DNA of 64,000 bases from Micromonospora chokoriensis. GTDB lineage: Bacteria; Actinomycetota; Actinomycetes; Mycobacteriales; Micromonosporaceae. A model generated the notes under the pieces. It saw nothing but the letters and a program-made list of their open reading frames with translations. It was not told the origin of the DNA and did no database searches. Location of the stretch: NCBI RefSeq assembly GCF_900091505.1, contig NZ_LT607409.1, positions 3,658,001-3,722,000 on the forward strand, in the 5' to 3' direction. Each line of letters opens with the position of its first letter. The first letter of the stretch is position 1. The position numbers and the translations under genes are program-made. Positions 54,889 through 62,834 of the stretch are shown one piece after another.

Positions 54889-56462
54889 GACGTACCCATC
54901 AGGCGCTCGCCGTCGGCGGCGCGCAGCAGCGCGCAGATGTCGCGCAGGCCGCTGTCGATCTGGTCGATCTCGGCGTCGGAGAGGAAGATCGACGGCTCGA
55001 ACCGGAACGTGTTCATCGCGCTGGCGGTCTGGAACAGGCGCAGCCGGTGGGTGCGCAGGGCGTACCCGGCGACGGCGAAGCCGAAGAAGCCCTCCTGCGC
55101 GGTCTGGGCGATCTGCGCGGAGGGCGACGAGGACTGGTCGCGGAACTCGAACCCCAGCATCAGGCCCTCGCCGCGCACGTCCAGCACCACGTCGTCGAAA
55201 TCGCCGCGCACCTTCTCCAACCGGGACTTCAGCGCCGCGCCGCGCTCGGCAGCCATCCGGTACGCGGCGCCACCGTCAGCCTCCAGCAGCTCCACCACCT
55301 TCAGGGCGACGTGGCAGGAGAACGCGTCCTTGGCGAACGTCGACGAGTGCGCCAGCTCGAAGTCGCGCTGGTAACGCTCGCCGCGGACGAGCATCACCGA
55401 CGACTTGGCGATGCCCCCGCCGAGGCTCTTGGCCAGCAGGTAGTAGTCCCCGCGCAGCCCGATCCGGGAGCTGGCCAGGAACGCCCCGGAGCGGCCCATC
55501 CCGCTCTGGATCTCGTCCATGATCAGCGGGGCGCCCGTCTCCTCGCACACCCGGGAGATCTCCGCGCCGAACTCCGCCGGCAACACCCGGATGCCCGCCT
55601 CACCCTGGATCGGCTCGACGAAGAAGCCACCGAACACCGGCAGCGCACGCTCGACGCCGGTGACGGCGTCGCCGTCGACGGTGAGGACGGTCAGGCTGCG
55701 GCTCTCCTGCTCGACGATCGCCCGGAGCCCTGCGACGTCACCGACCGCGACGAACCGGCAGCGCGCCGCCAGGCGAGTGAACGGGGTGCGGTAGCCCTCG
55801 TTGTGGGTCAACTGGATGCTGCCCACGAGCTTGCCGTGGAATCCGCCCTCCAGCGCGAGGAACACCGGCGCCCGGCCGGTCAGGTCGGCGGTGCGGGTGG
55901 TCACCGCGTCCGCGACGGCGTCGAAGCCCGCCGTCGCCGGCAGACCCAGGGCGGCGAACACCTCGGGGGCCACCGTCGCGCCCCGCCCGACGGCCGCGCG
56001 GGCGGCGGCGACCCCGGCCTCCACCTCGCTGACCAGCTCCGCCAGCCGGGCACCCCGCTCCATCTCGGCGTGCTTGATGGAGATCTCCACCGACTCCGCG
56101 CCGCTGTTGCCGAAGATCGCCCAGTACGGCTCGGAGGACCCCGTCTCCCGGGCGATGATCCGGTTCAGCACCGCGGCGAGGTCGTTGGCGTAGGAGTGCC
56201 GGGAGAACTGAGCGTGCACCGGCACCTGTGAATCCAGCAGCTCCTTCGCGCGCGCCACCACCTCCGGGTGGTGGTGGCCCAGGATCAGCGACCCGAAACC
56301 GCATGCCAGGTCCAGGACCGGCACCTCGTTGCCCGCCGCGTCCTGGTAGAACAGCGTGTTGCCGGACGCGCGGAGGTACTCCACGTCCAGCCCGACCGTC
56401 CCGAGCACCTCCCGCAGGTAGGGCTCCGCCAACTCCAGTTCTGCCACCGACGAACCCACCAT
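54885..56462 (-). CDS. PLP-dependent class III aminotransferase (paralog of 43745)
   Basis: This 525-residue protein has the same architecture and inserts as the 43745 aminotransferase: GHHHPEV, FGNSGAESVEISIKHAEM, IMDEIQSGMGRSG and Lys in LLAKSLGGG. The first aligned residues (SSVAELELAEPYLREVLG) match SVAEPELAEAHMRQLLG. The start is ATG 56462, chosen by alignment; GGAGG is only 2 nt upstream, so ATG 56471 is an alternative. It heads the operon with P450 and SnoaL. Two such enzymes may act on different carbonyls, or one may be for supply of an amine donor. Confidence 0.9.
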   Translation of the reverse strand: MVGSSVAELELAEPYLREVLGTVGLDVEYLRASGNTLFYQDAAGNEVPVLDLACGFGSLILGHHHPEVVARAKELLDSQVPVHAQFSRHSYANDLAAVLNRIIARETGSSEPYWAIFGNSGAESVEISIKHAEMERGARLAELVSEVEAGVAAARAAVGRGATVAPEVFAALGLPATAGFDAVADAVTTRTADLTGRAPVFLALEGGFHGKLVGSIQLTHNEGYRTPFTRLAARCRFVAVGDVAGLRAIVEQESRSLTVLTVDGDAVTGVERALPVFGGFFVEPIQGEAGIRVLPAEFGAEISRVCEETGAPLIMDEIQSGMGRSGAFLASSRIGLRGDYYLLAKSLGGGIAKSSVMLVRGERYQRDFELAHSSTFAKDAFSCHVALKVVELLEADGGAAYRMAAERGAALKSRLEKVRGDFDDVVLDVRGEGLMLGFEFRDQSSSPSAQIAQTAQEGFFGFAVAGYALRTHRLRLFQTASAMNTFRFEPSIFLSDAEIDQIDSGLRDICALLRAADGERLMGTS

Positions 56463-56590
56463 GACCTCCATCACGAGCCGACAACCGGAAACAGCACCTA
56501 GCCTCGCAACCACCGGTAACCGGACGCCCATCAGCGCGTTGCGCGCCCCGGCGGGAGGCGGAGCCGGTCGTTACCGGCCGCAGATCACGC

Positions 56591-56624
56591 CGGTGGGCGG
56601 CCCGGAACCCCGGACCGCCCACCG
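56591..56624 (-). terminator. terminator after the amine oxidase gene
   Basis: CGGTGGGCGGCCCGG pairs with CCGGACCGCCCACCG (one mismatch, 15 bp), with an outer GATCACG/CGTGATC stem. It lies 13 nt past the amine oxidase stop and ahead of the next operon promoter. Confidence 0.65.
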
Positions 56625-56636
56625 TTCGTGATCGAC

Positions 56637-58028
56637 TCAGCGGCGCATCTCGAGCACCTGACGCGCGGCGCGCAGCCCGGACTCGATCGCCCCGTCGACG
56701 AATCCGTTCCATGCTGTCGCGGTGTCACCGCTGGCGAACGCGATCCGCCCGTACGGCTGCTGGATCGCCGGTAGCTGTGCCAGCAGTTGCTTCGGGCGGC
56801 GCAGCGCCCACGCCCCGCGGGAGTACCGGTCGCGGCCCCAGTCCTGCGACCGCAGGTCCCACACCTCGATGCCGGGGACCATCTGGCGCAACACCGCCTG
56901 GATCTGGGCGCGGTTGGTGAAGTCCAGGGAACGGTCCTCGCTGAACCCGATGATGAGCTGGTGGCCGTCACCGAGATCGGTGTGCGTGAACAACGAGGAG
57001 ATGGGGAAGCCCTCCGCGGCCTGCGCCGAGACACGCCCCCGGTCGGTGCGGGCGTGCACCCAGAACTTCACGCTGTCGGGCACCCCCACACCCTGCAGGC
57101 TGGCATCGGTGTGCACCTTCGGCAGACCCGGGCTGAACTGGATCGTGCGCCACACGTTGACGGGCACCGCCACGACGACGGCCGGTGCCGTCAAGGTTCC
57201 CCGCGAGGTGGTGACGTAGACGCAGCGACCGCTGACCGTCACCCCCCGCACCGGTGTGTTCAGCATCAGCTCACCGTCGGTGTCGTCGAGCATCGCCTGT
57301 AGCAGGCCGCCCATCCCGACGGCGGGACTGAAGCCCAGGAGGCCGTACCAGCCGTCGATGTTCCCACCGCCGAGACGCCACCACTGGGCCAACGCGGTCA
57401 GCCCGCCCAGCGCGCTCGAACCGCCGGAGTAGGACGCGGTGGTTCCGTTGATCCAGTTCTCGTCCGCCGGGGCCAGCGCGAGCTGGTCCAGGCGGTCCCG
57501 CAACGACAGGTGATCCACGCCCCGGATCAGGTCGGCGCGGTAGAGCGGATCGGTCGGCCGCTCCAGGTAACTCTCCGAGCCGGCGAAGAGGCGACCCAGC
57601 AACTCGGACTGCCGGGTGTACACCTCGGCCGGATCGACCTCGGCGAGCCCGTTGCCGGACGGGAATATGACGGTCTCGGCAGCCGGATCGGTCACCGTGG
57701 AGATGCCGTAGCGGGCGAGTTCACTGTGGAAGAGCTGCTGCCGGTCGGAGATCCACTGGCAGCCCAGTTCGATGCGTCGGCCCAGGAAGGTGTCGGTCCA
57801 GGTGCGTCCGCCGATCCGGTCGCGGGCCTCGACCAGCAACGGTCGCAGGCCGTTCGCGGACAGCTCCCGGGCGGCGGTGACTCCGGCGAAGCCCGCGCCG
57901 ATGACGATGACGTCGGCTTCGGCGTTTCGGGGACGGGCCCCCGCCGCGGCGGCCGGGTGAAGCGCGGCCGACGTGGCCAGGGCGCTCAGACCGGTCGCCT
58001 TGAGCAGGGACCTGCGGTCCATTGTCAT
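56637..58028 (-). CDS. flavin-dependent amine oxidase, Tat-exported
   Basis: This 463-residue flavoprotein starts with a twin-arginine signal (DRRSLLKATGLSALATSAAL). The FAD-binding Rossmann motif VIVIGAGFAGVTAARELSANG is followed by VEARDRIGGRTW, typical of monoamine-oxidase-like and L-amino-acid-oxidase enzymes; FASGDTATAWNGFVDGAI near the C-terminus contacts FAD. It should oxidise an amine to imine or aldehyde, generating peroxide. In the cluster it may dehydrogenate the newly made amine or cyclic amine outside the membrane. The start is ATG 58028, with AAGGAG 5 nt upstream. Confidence 0.92.
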   Translation of the reverse strand: MTMDRRSLLKATGLSALATSAALHPAAAAGARPRNAEADVIVIGAGFAGVTAARELSANGLRPLLVEARDRIGGRTWTDTFLGRRIELGCQWISDRQQLFHSELARYGISTVTDPAAETVIFPSGNGLAEVDPAEVYTRQSELLGRLFAGSESYLERPTDPLYRADLIRGVDHLSLRDRLDQLALAPADENWINGTTASYSGGSSALGGLTALAQWWRLGGGNIDGWYGLLGFSPAVGMGGLLQAMLDDTDGELMLNTPVRGVTVSGRCVYVTTSRGTLTAPAVVVAVPVNVWRTIQFSPGLPKVHTDASLQGVGVPDSVKFWVHARTDRGRVSAQAAEGFPISSLFTHTDLGDGHQLIIGFSEDRSLDFTNRAQIQAVLRQMVPGIEVWDLRSQDWGRDRYSRGAWALRRPKQLLAQLPAIQQPYGRIAFASGDTATAWNGFVDGAIESGLRAARQVLEMRR

Positions 58029-58078
58029 AGTGCTCCTTTTTATGGGTAGAGGGGAAAACGCACGGCACACGACAACGG

Positions 58079-58115
58079 CTGCGGAGTCCCACCCCCCGGG
58101 GGTGGGACTCCGCAG
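58079..58115 (-). terminator. terminator after the acyl-CoA-dehydrogenase-like gene
   Basis: A nearly perfect palindrome of CTGCGGAGTCCCACCCCC and its complement, 21 nt past the stop at 58137 and upstream of the amine oxidase start. Confidence 0.75.
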
Positions 58116-58136
58116 CAGCGTGTGACCGGACGCGAC

Positions 58137-59315
58137 TCAGAGCAACGGGGTGTCCGGGTCCAGACCGAGCAGGACCCGCCCGTGCACCTCGAGATTCGTC
58201 GACAACAGCAGCAGGCCGTGCAGGGACAGACCCTGGATGTCACGGTGGAACCGCTGGATGGGAACGTCGCGTTGGATGGCGGTGGCGCCGCTGGCGGAGT
58301 AGAGGATCTCCACCGCCTCCTTGGCCAGTTGGATGGCGTAGGCGCTCTGCCCCCGAACGGTGGCCTTCTCCTCGTCCGTGGGCTGCTCGCCGGCGTCGGC
58401 GCGGGTCTGCAACTGCCGCAGCCAGCCGGCCTGCAACCCCTCGGCCGCGGAGATCTTGTTGGCCGCGGTGGCGACCTGGATCTGGGTCAACGGATGCTGT
58501 GACTGGTCGGTCCAGGACGTGTAGGTGATACCCCGCCCCTTGACCCGCTGCAGGAACAGCTCCAGCGCCCCCTTCGCGATCCCGATGCAGGTGGCCACCG
58601 CGGCGGCGGTGACGTAGGTGAACAGGCCGTAGCGGCGGCCCGGCGTCTCCGGCGCGGTACGCCCCGCCGTGGTGTTGAGCACGGCGTCCTCGTAGGAGAC
58701 GACCCGGTGGGCGGGCACGAACACCCCCTTCGCCGTGGAGGTGCAGCTGCCGGTGCCGGCGGCGGCGGAGGTGTACCAGTCGTCGACGACGGTGAACTCC
58801 GCCATCGGCACGATGGCGACCACCTCGTCGCTGGTGCCGTCGGGCAGCTCCCGGATGGCCGAGGCGATGTTCCAGTCGGCGCCGCGGCACCCGGAGTTGA
58901 ACCGCCAGCTTCCGTTGAGCACGTAGCCGCCGTCGGTGGCGGTGACCGTGCCGGTCGGGGTGAAACCGCCGGAGATCTTCACCGATCCGGAGGCGAAGAC
59001 CTCGGACTGGGCCTCGTCCGGGTAGAGGGTTGCCAACCAGGCGCTGGACACCCACACCATCGACACCCAGCCGGTGGACGGGCAGCCCCGACCGATCTCG
59101 GTCAGCACCGCCACCTGGTCGGCCAACGAGACGTCCAGGCCGCCGAAGCGGCGGGGCACGGCGAGCCGGAACACGCCGGCCTTGTCGAGCAGCTCGACGT
59201 TCTCGTCCGGAATCCAGCGCCGGTCCTCCGTCTCCCGGCCGTTGTCCCGAAGCCTCGGCACGATGTCGCGTACGGCATCCATCACCGCGCTGAGCTCGGT
59301 GTCCGTCGTCGCCAT
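58137..59315 (-). CDS. acyl-CoA dehydrogenase-like flavin-dependent monooxygenase
   Basis: This 392-residue protein has the acyl-CoA dehydrogenase fold (LLDKAGVFRLAVPRRFGGLDV, IGRGCPSTGWV, GGYVLNGSWRFNSGCRGADW, and a C-terminal helical domain with GATAIQRDVPIQRFHRDIQG). Sequence features resemble the flavin-dependent hydroxylase branch (HsaA/HpaB-like, group D) more than true dehydrogenases, whose catalytic Glu is not evident. It could N- or C-hydroxylate the product with a separate flavin reductase. The start is ATG 59315, with GGGAGG 4 nt upstream. It is in its own unit before a terminator. Confidence 0.82.
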   Translation of the reverse strand: MATTDTELSAVMDAVRDIVPRLRDNGRETEDRRWIPDENVELLDKAGVFRLAVPRRFGGLDVSLADQVAVLTEIGRGCPSTGWVSMVWVSSAWLATLYPDEAQSEVFASGSVKISGGFTPTGTVTATDGGYVLNGSWRFNSGCRGADWNIASAIRELPDGTSDEVVAIVPMAEFTVVDDWYTSAAAGTGSCTSTAKGVFVPAHRVVSYEDAVLNTTAGRTAPETPGRRYGLFTYVTAAAVATCIGIAKGALELFLQRVKGRGITYTSWTDQSQHPLTQIQVATAANKISAAEGLQAGWLRQLQTRADAGEQPTDEEKATVRGQSAYAIQLAKEAVEILYSASGATAIQRDVPIQRFHRDIQGLSLHGLLLLSTNLEVHGRVLLGLDPDTPLL

Positions 59316-59380
59316 TCCGCCTCCCCTACGCTGTCGGCGCCGTCGGCCGACGCGCCGAGCCGAACGTACCGATGGGGATG

Positions 59381-62300
59381 TCAGTGGCTGGGAATCGCAC
59401 GGTAAGCCGGCGGTAACGCCGGCTGGTCCGTGACCAGTGCCATCGCCTCCTCGGGGCTCAGCCGGCGGCCGCGAGCCAGTGCGGTGGCACGCTCCTCGAC
59501 GGTGAGCGCGGCGCTGATGGCGATGTCGATCCGGTCGACGTCGCCGCTCTCGGCCGGTGGCAGCGGCACGCCCGTCGACTCGCGGGCCGCGCTGGCCGCA
59601 CCGAGCAACGTCGCCGCCGGCTCATATCGGCCGGCGAGGGCCTCGGCGCCGGCGAGGCCCTCCAGCGCCAGGGCCAGGGCCCGCGGATCACCGACGTGCT
59701 GGGCTGCGGCGAACCCGGCCAGGTGCAGCTCCCGCGCGGCCTCGGCGTCACCGCGCTGCTCGGCGACGAAGCCCAGCTCGGCAAGGATGAGGGTGTTGCC
59801 CGGCTCGAAGTCGACCTGCCGGTTCCACTCCAGCACCGTACGCAGTTGCTCCTCGGCGAGGTCGAGCTTGCCGGCCCGACGGGCACCCAGCGCAAGACCG
59901 ATACGGGCGTATATCTCACCGGGCTTGAAGCTCTGGTCGGTGGACAGCCGCAACGCCCGCTCGTGCAGCTCCTCCGCCCGGTCGAGCGCCCCGGTCAACA
60001 GCGAGATGCGCCCCAGGCCGGACAGCCGGTCCGAGGCCTCCGTCCAGAGTCCGAGATCCTCGGCGATGGCCAGGCCGTCGCGGTGCAAGCGGGCCGCCCG
60101 GTCGTAGTCGCCGGTGATCTCGGCCAGCGCCGCCAGCGGATACACGGTCTGGAGCTGCCCCCACCGGTCGCCGAGCTCGGCGAAGAGTTCGGCGCTGCGG
60201 GCGCCGTCGCGACGCAGGGCAGCGAGGTCACCGCGGGCCAGCGCCTGCTTGACGCGTTCGCTGAGGGTGGCGGCCACCCCCCACCGGTCCCCGGTGGACC
60301 GGAACCCGGCGAGGGCCTGGTTGACCAGCTCCTCGCTGGTGACCAGGTCACCGGTGACGTAGAGGGCGAGACCGAGGAACCAGCGGGCGCGGGCGAGGCC
60401 GTGCGGGTCGTCGACGCCGTCGTAGGCGCGCAGGGCCGCGAGGCTGTGCCCGGCCCGATCGGCCACGTCGCCCGCGAGCAGGGTGATGCCGGCGTTCCAG
60501 GTGAGGGCGCGGGCCCGGTCGGCGGCGGGGGCGCTACCCCCGAGACTCAACGCGCCGGCCAGGACGCGGCCGGCCTCCTGTAGCCGGCCGCGCAGGAACC
60601 AGTACCAGGCCATCCCGTTGGCCAGCCGCAACGCCCGGTCGGCGGCGCCGTCGTGGACCGCCCGGTCGAACGCCCGGCGGATGTTCGTGCTCTCCAGGTC
60701 CAGTCGCTCCAGCCACTGTCGCTGGTCGCGCCCCCGCAACTGGCCGTCGGCCTGCTCGACGAGGTCGATGTAGTACAGCTGGTAGCGCTCGTGGACGCGG
60801 TCGTCCTCGTCGGCCTGGCGGAGCCGCTCGGCGCAGTACGCCGCCACCGACTCCAACAGCCGGTAGCGCACCCCGTCGGGGTTGTCGACGACGACCACCA
60901 GGGACCGGTCCACCAACCTGGCCAGCAGGTCGAGCACGTCCTCCCGGGGCACCGCGGCACCGGCGCAGACACGCTCGACAGCGGCGAGGGTGCCACTGTC
61001 GGCGAAGACCGCGAGGCGGCGCAGCAACGCCCGCTCGGCACCGGTCAGCAGCCCCCAACTCCAATCGATCATGGAGCGGAGGGTCTGTTGCCGCGGCGGA
61101 GCACCCCGGTGCCCGGTGGCGAGCAGCCGGAAGCGGTCGTCCAGGCGTGTGACGAGCTCGTGCACGCCGAGGGCGCGTACCCGGGTCGCCGCCAGCTCCA
61201 GGGCCAACGGGATGCCGTCGAGCCGCTTGCAGAGGACGGCGACGGCGCGCGCGTTCGCGGCGGTCAGGGTGAAGCCCGGTGCCGCCGCGGCCGCCCGGAT
61301 GACGAACAGTTCGACGGCGCTGGACCGGCGAAGGGACTCGGTGTCCAGCCCGGCGGTCAGGTCCGGCAGCTCCAGCGGAGGCACCTTCCACACCACCTCG
61401 CCGAGCAGACCGATCGGCTCCTGACTGGTGGCCAGGACCCGCAGCCGCGGCACGGTGCGCAGCAACTGTTCGACGAGCCGGGCGACGTCGTCGACGATGT
61501 GTTCGCAGTTGTCGAGCACCAGCAGGATGTCGCGCGCGTGCAGCGCGCCGGTGAGCCGGGCCCCGACCTCGACGGGGCGGCCGGCCGGGACGAACCCGCC
61601 GGCCGCGTCCTCCCGGATGCTCAGCGCGGCCATCACGGCGCCGGCGAGAGCCGCCGTGCCGTCGGACTGCTCGGAGCGGCCCAGGGCAGCCAGCTCGACC
61701 AGCCAGGCCCCGTCGGCGAACCGGGTGGTGAGACGTGTGGCGATCTCCACGGCGAGTCGGGTCTTGCCCACGCCCCCCGAACCGACCAGGGTGACCAGTC
61801 GGTTGGCCCCCAGCAGCGCGGTGACCTCCTCGACCGCCGACTCCCGACCGACCAGCTCGGTGATGGCGGCGGGCAGGTTGGTACGCGCCCGCCCGGTCAC
61901 CGCCTCGGTGTCGACCTGCAGGCTGTCGTCCTGGCGCAGGATCGCCTGGTGCAGACCGGCCAGCGTGGGCCCGGGGTCCACGCCGAGCTCGTCGTGCAGA
62001 CGCAGGCGCAGATCGCTGGCGCTGGCCAGGGCCTCGCTCTGCCGGCCGGCGAGGTAGAGGGCCCGCATGTGCACCGCCCGCAGCCGTTCCCGCAGGGGAT
62101 GCCGGGTGACGAGGTCACCCAGTTCCGCCGCGAGCGGGGTGTGCTCGCCCTGCATGAGTCGGGCCTCGGCGCTCTCCTCGATGGCGGCCAGTCGCAGCTC
62201 CTCGAGCCGGCCCACATCGGCCCGGGCGAACGGGGCGTCGGCGAAGTCGGCCACCGCCGGCCCGCGCCACAGGTCCAGCGCCTCGGTGAACAACGACAGA

Positions 62301-62665
62301 CGGTCCGCCAGCTCCTCGGTGCTCCGGGCGCGCGCGGTCAGGGCGGTGAAGACACCGATGTCGACGGCCTGCGGGTCGACGTCGAGCCGGTAACCGGCGG
62401 GCTCGAACACGACCAGGGCGCGGGCGCCGGGCTCGGCGACGTCCAGGGCCCGACGAAGCCGGGACACCTTGGCCTGTAGGGCTCCGGTGGGATCGTTGGG
62501 CGGTCGGGCCTCCCACAGATCCTCCACGAGACGGTCGACCGACACCGGCCGCCCCTCGTGCAGCAGCAGGTTCACGAGCAGGGCACGCACCTTGACGCCC
62601 GGGATGGTGACCGGCTGATGGTCCTCCGTCCACACCCTCAGCGGACCGAGAACCTCGAATCGCAT
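59381..62665 (-). CDS. large SARP/AfsR-like pathway regulator
   Basis: This 1094-residue regulator has an OmpR-type winged helix (1-95, MRFEVLGPLRVW...), a BTAD domain (about 98-245), an NB-ARC-like ATPase with Walker A GSGGVGKTR (about residue 295) and ILLVLDNCEHI, then a long TPR region. This is the LAL-SARP layout of antibiotic cluster activators. The start is ATG 62665; no Shine-Dalgarno precedes it, so translation may be leaderless, and TTG 62689 is a weaker alternative. It likely binds the 11-bp repeats at 62721-62760 and activates this cluster. Confidence 0.9.
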   Translation of the reverse strand: MRFEVLGPLRVWTEDHQPVTIPGVKVRALLVNLLLHEGRPVSVDRLVEDLWEARPPNDPTGALQAKVSRLRRALDVAEPGARALVVFEPAGYRLDVDPQAVDIGVFTALTARARSTEELADRLSLFTEALDLWRGPAVADFADAPFARADVGRLEELRLAAIEESAEARLMQGEHTPLAAELGDLVTRHPLRERLRAVHMRALYLAGRQSEALASASDLRLRLHDELGVDPGPTLAGLHQAILRQDDSLQVDTEAVTGRARTNLPAAITELVGRESAVEEVTALLGANRLVTLVGSGGVGKTRLAVEIATRLTTRFADGAWLVELAALGRSEQSDGTAALAGAVMAALSIREDAAGGFVPAGRPVEVGARLTGALHARDILLVLDNCEHIVDDVARLVEQLLRTVPRLRVLATSQEPIGLLGEVVWKVPPLELPDLTAGLDTESLRRSSAVELFVIRAAAAAPGFTLTAANARAVAVLCKRLDGIPLALELAATRVRALGVHELVTRLDDRFRLLATGHRGAPPRQQTLRSMIDWSWGLLTGAERALLRRLAVFADSGTLAAVERVCAGAAVPREDVLDLLARLVDRSLVVVVDNPDGVRYRLLESVAAYCAERLRQADEDDRVHERYQLYYIDLVEQADGQLRGRDQRQWLERLDLESTNIRRAFDRAVHDGAADRALRLANGMAWYWFLRGRLQEAGRVLAGALSLGGSAPAADRARALTWNAGITLLAGDVADRAGHSLAALRAYDGVDDPHGLARARWFLGLALYVTGDLVTSEELVNQALAGFRSTGDRWGVAATLSERVKQALARGDLAALRRDGARSAELFAELGDRWGQLQTVYPLAALAEITGDYDRAARLHRDGLAIAEDLGLWTEASDRLSGLGRISLLTGALDRAEELHERALRLSTDQSFKPGEIYARIGLALGARRAGKLDLAEEQLRTVLEWNRQVDFEPGNTLILAELGFVAEQRGDAEAARELHLAGFAAAQHVGDPRALALALEGLAGAEALAGRYEPAATLLGAASAARESTGVPLPPAESGDVDRIDIAISAALTVEERATALARGRRLSPEEAMALVTDQPALPPAYRAIPSH

Positions 62666-62720
62666 GATGGCAAAGATAACGCGTTGCAACGAGGTCAGTC
62701 GACACTGGTGACGGCGGAGC

Positions 62721-62760
62721 GGTCAGTGGACGGTCAGCGGATGGGCACCAGGCGGACAGC
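62721..62760 (+). promoter_or_regulatory. four heptamer direct repeats, candidate SARP box
   Basis: GGTCAGT (62721), GGTCAGC (62732), GGGCACC (62743) and GGACAGC (62754) are spaced exactly 11 bp apart, the hallmark of SARP binding sites (a heptamer each helical turn). A GACGAT at 62770-62775, 9 bp after the last unit, could be the -10 of the exporter promoter. Confidence 0.6.
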
Positions 62761-62834
62761 GGACCGGGCGACGATGGCTGCTGGTGCCCGGTCACCTCGG
62801 GCGCGACCGCACCCCACCGGAAGGGATGGGACAG

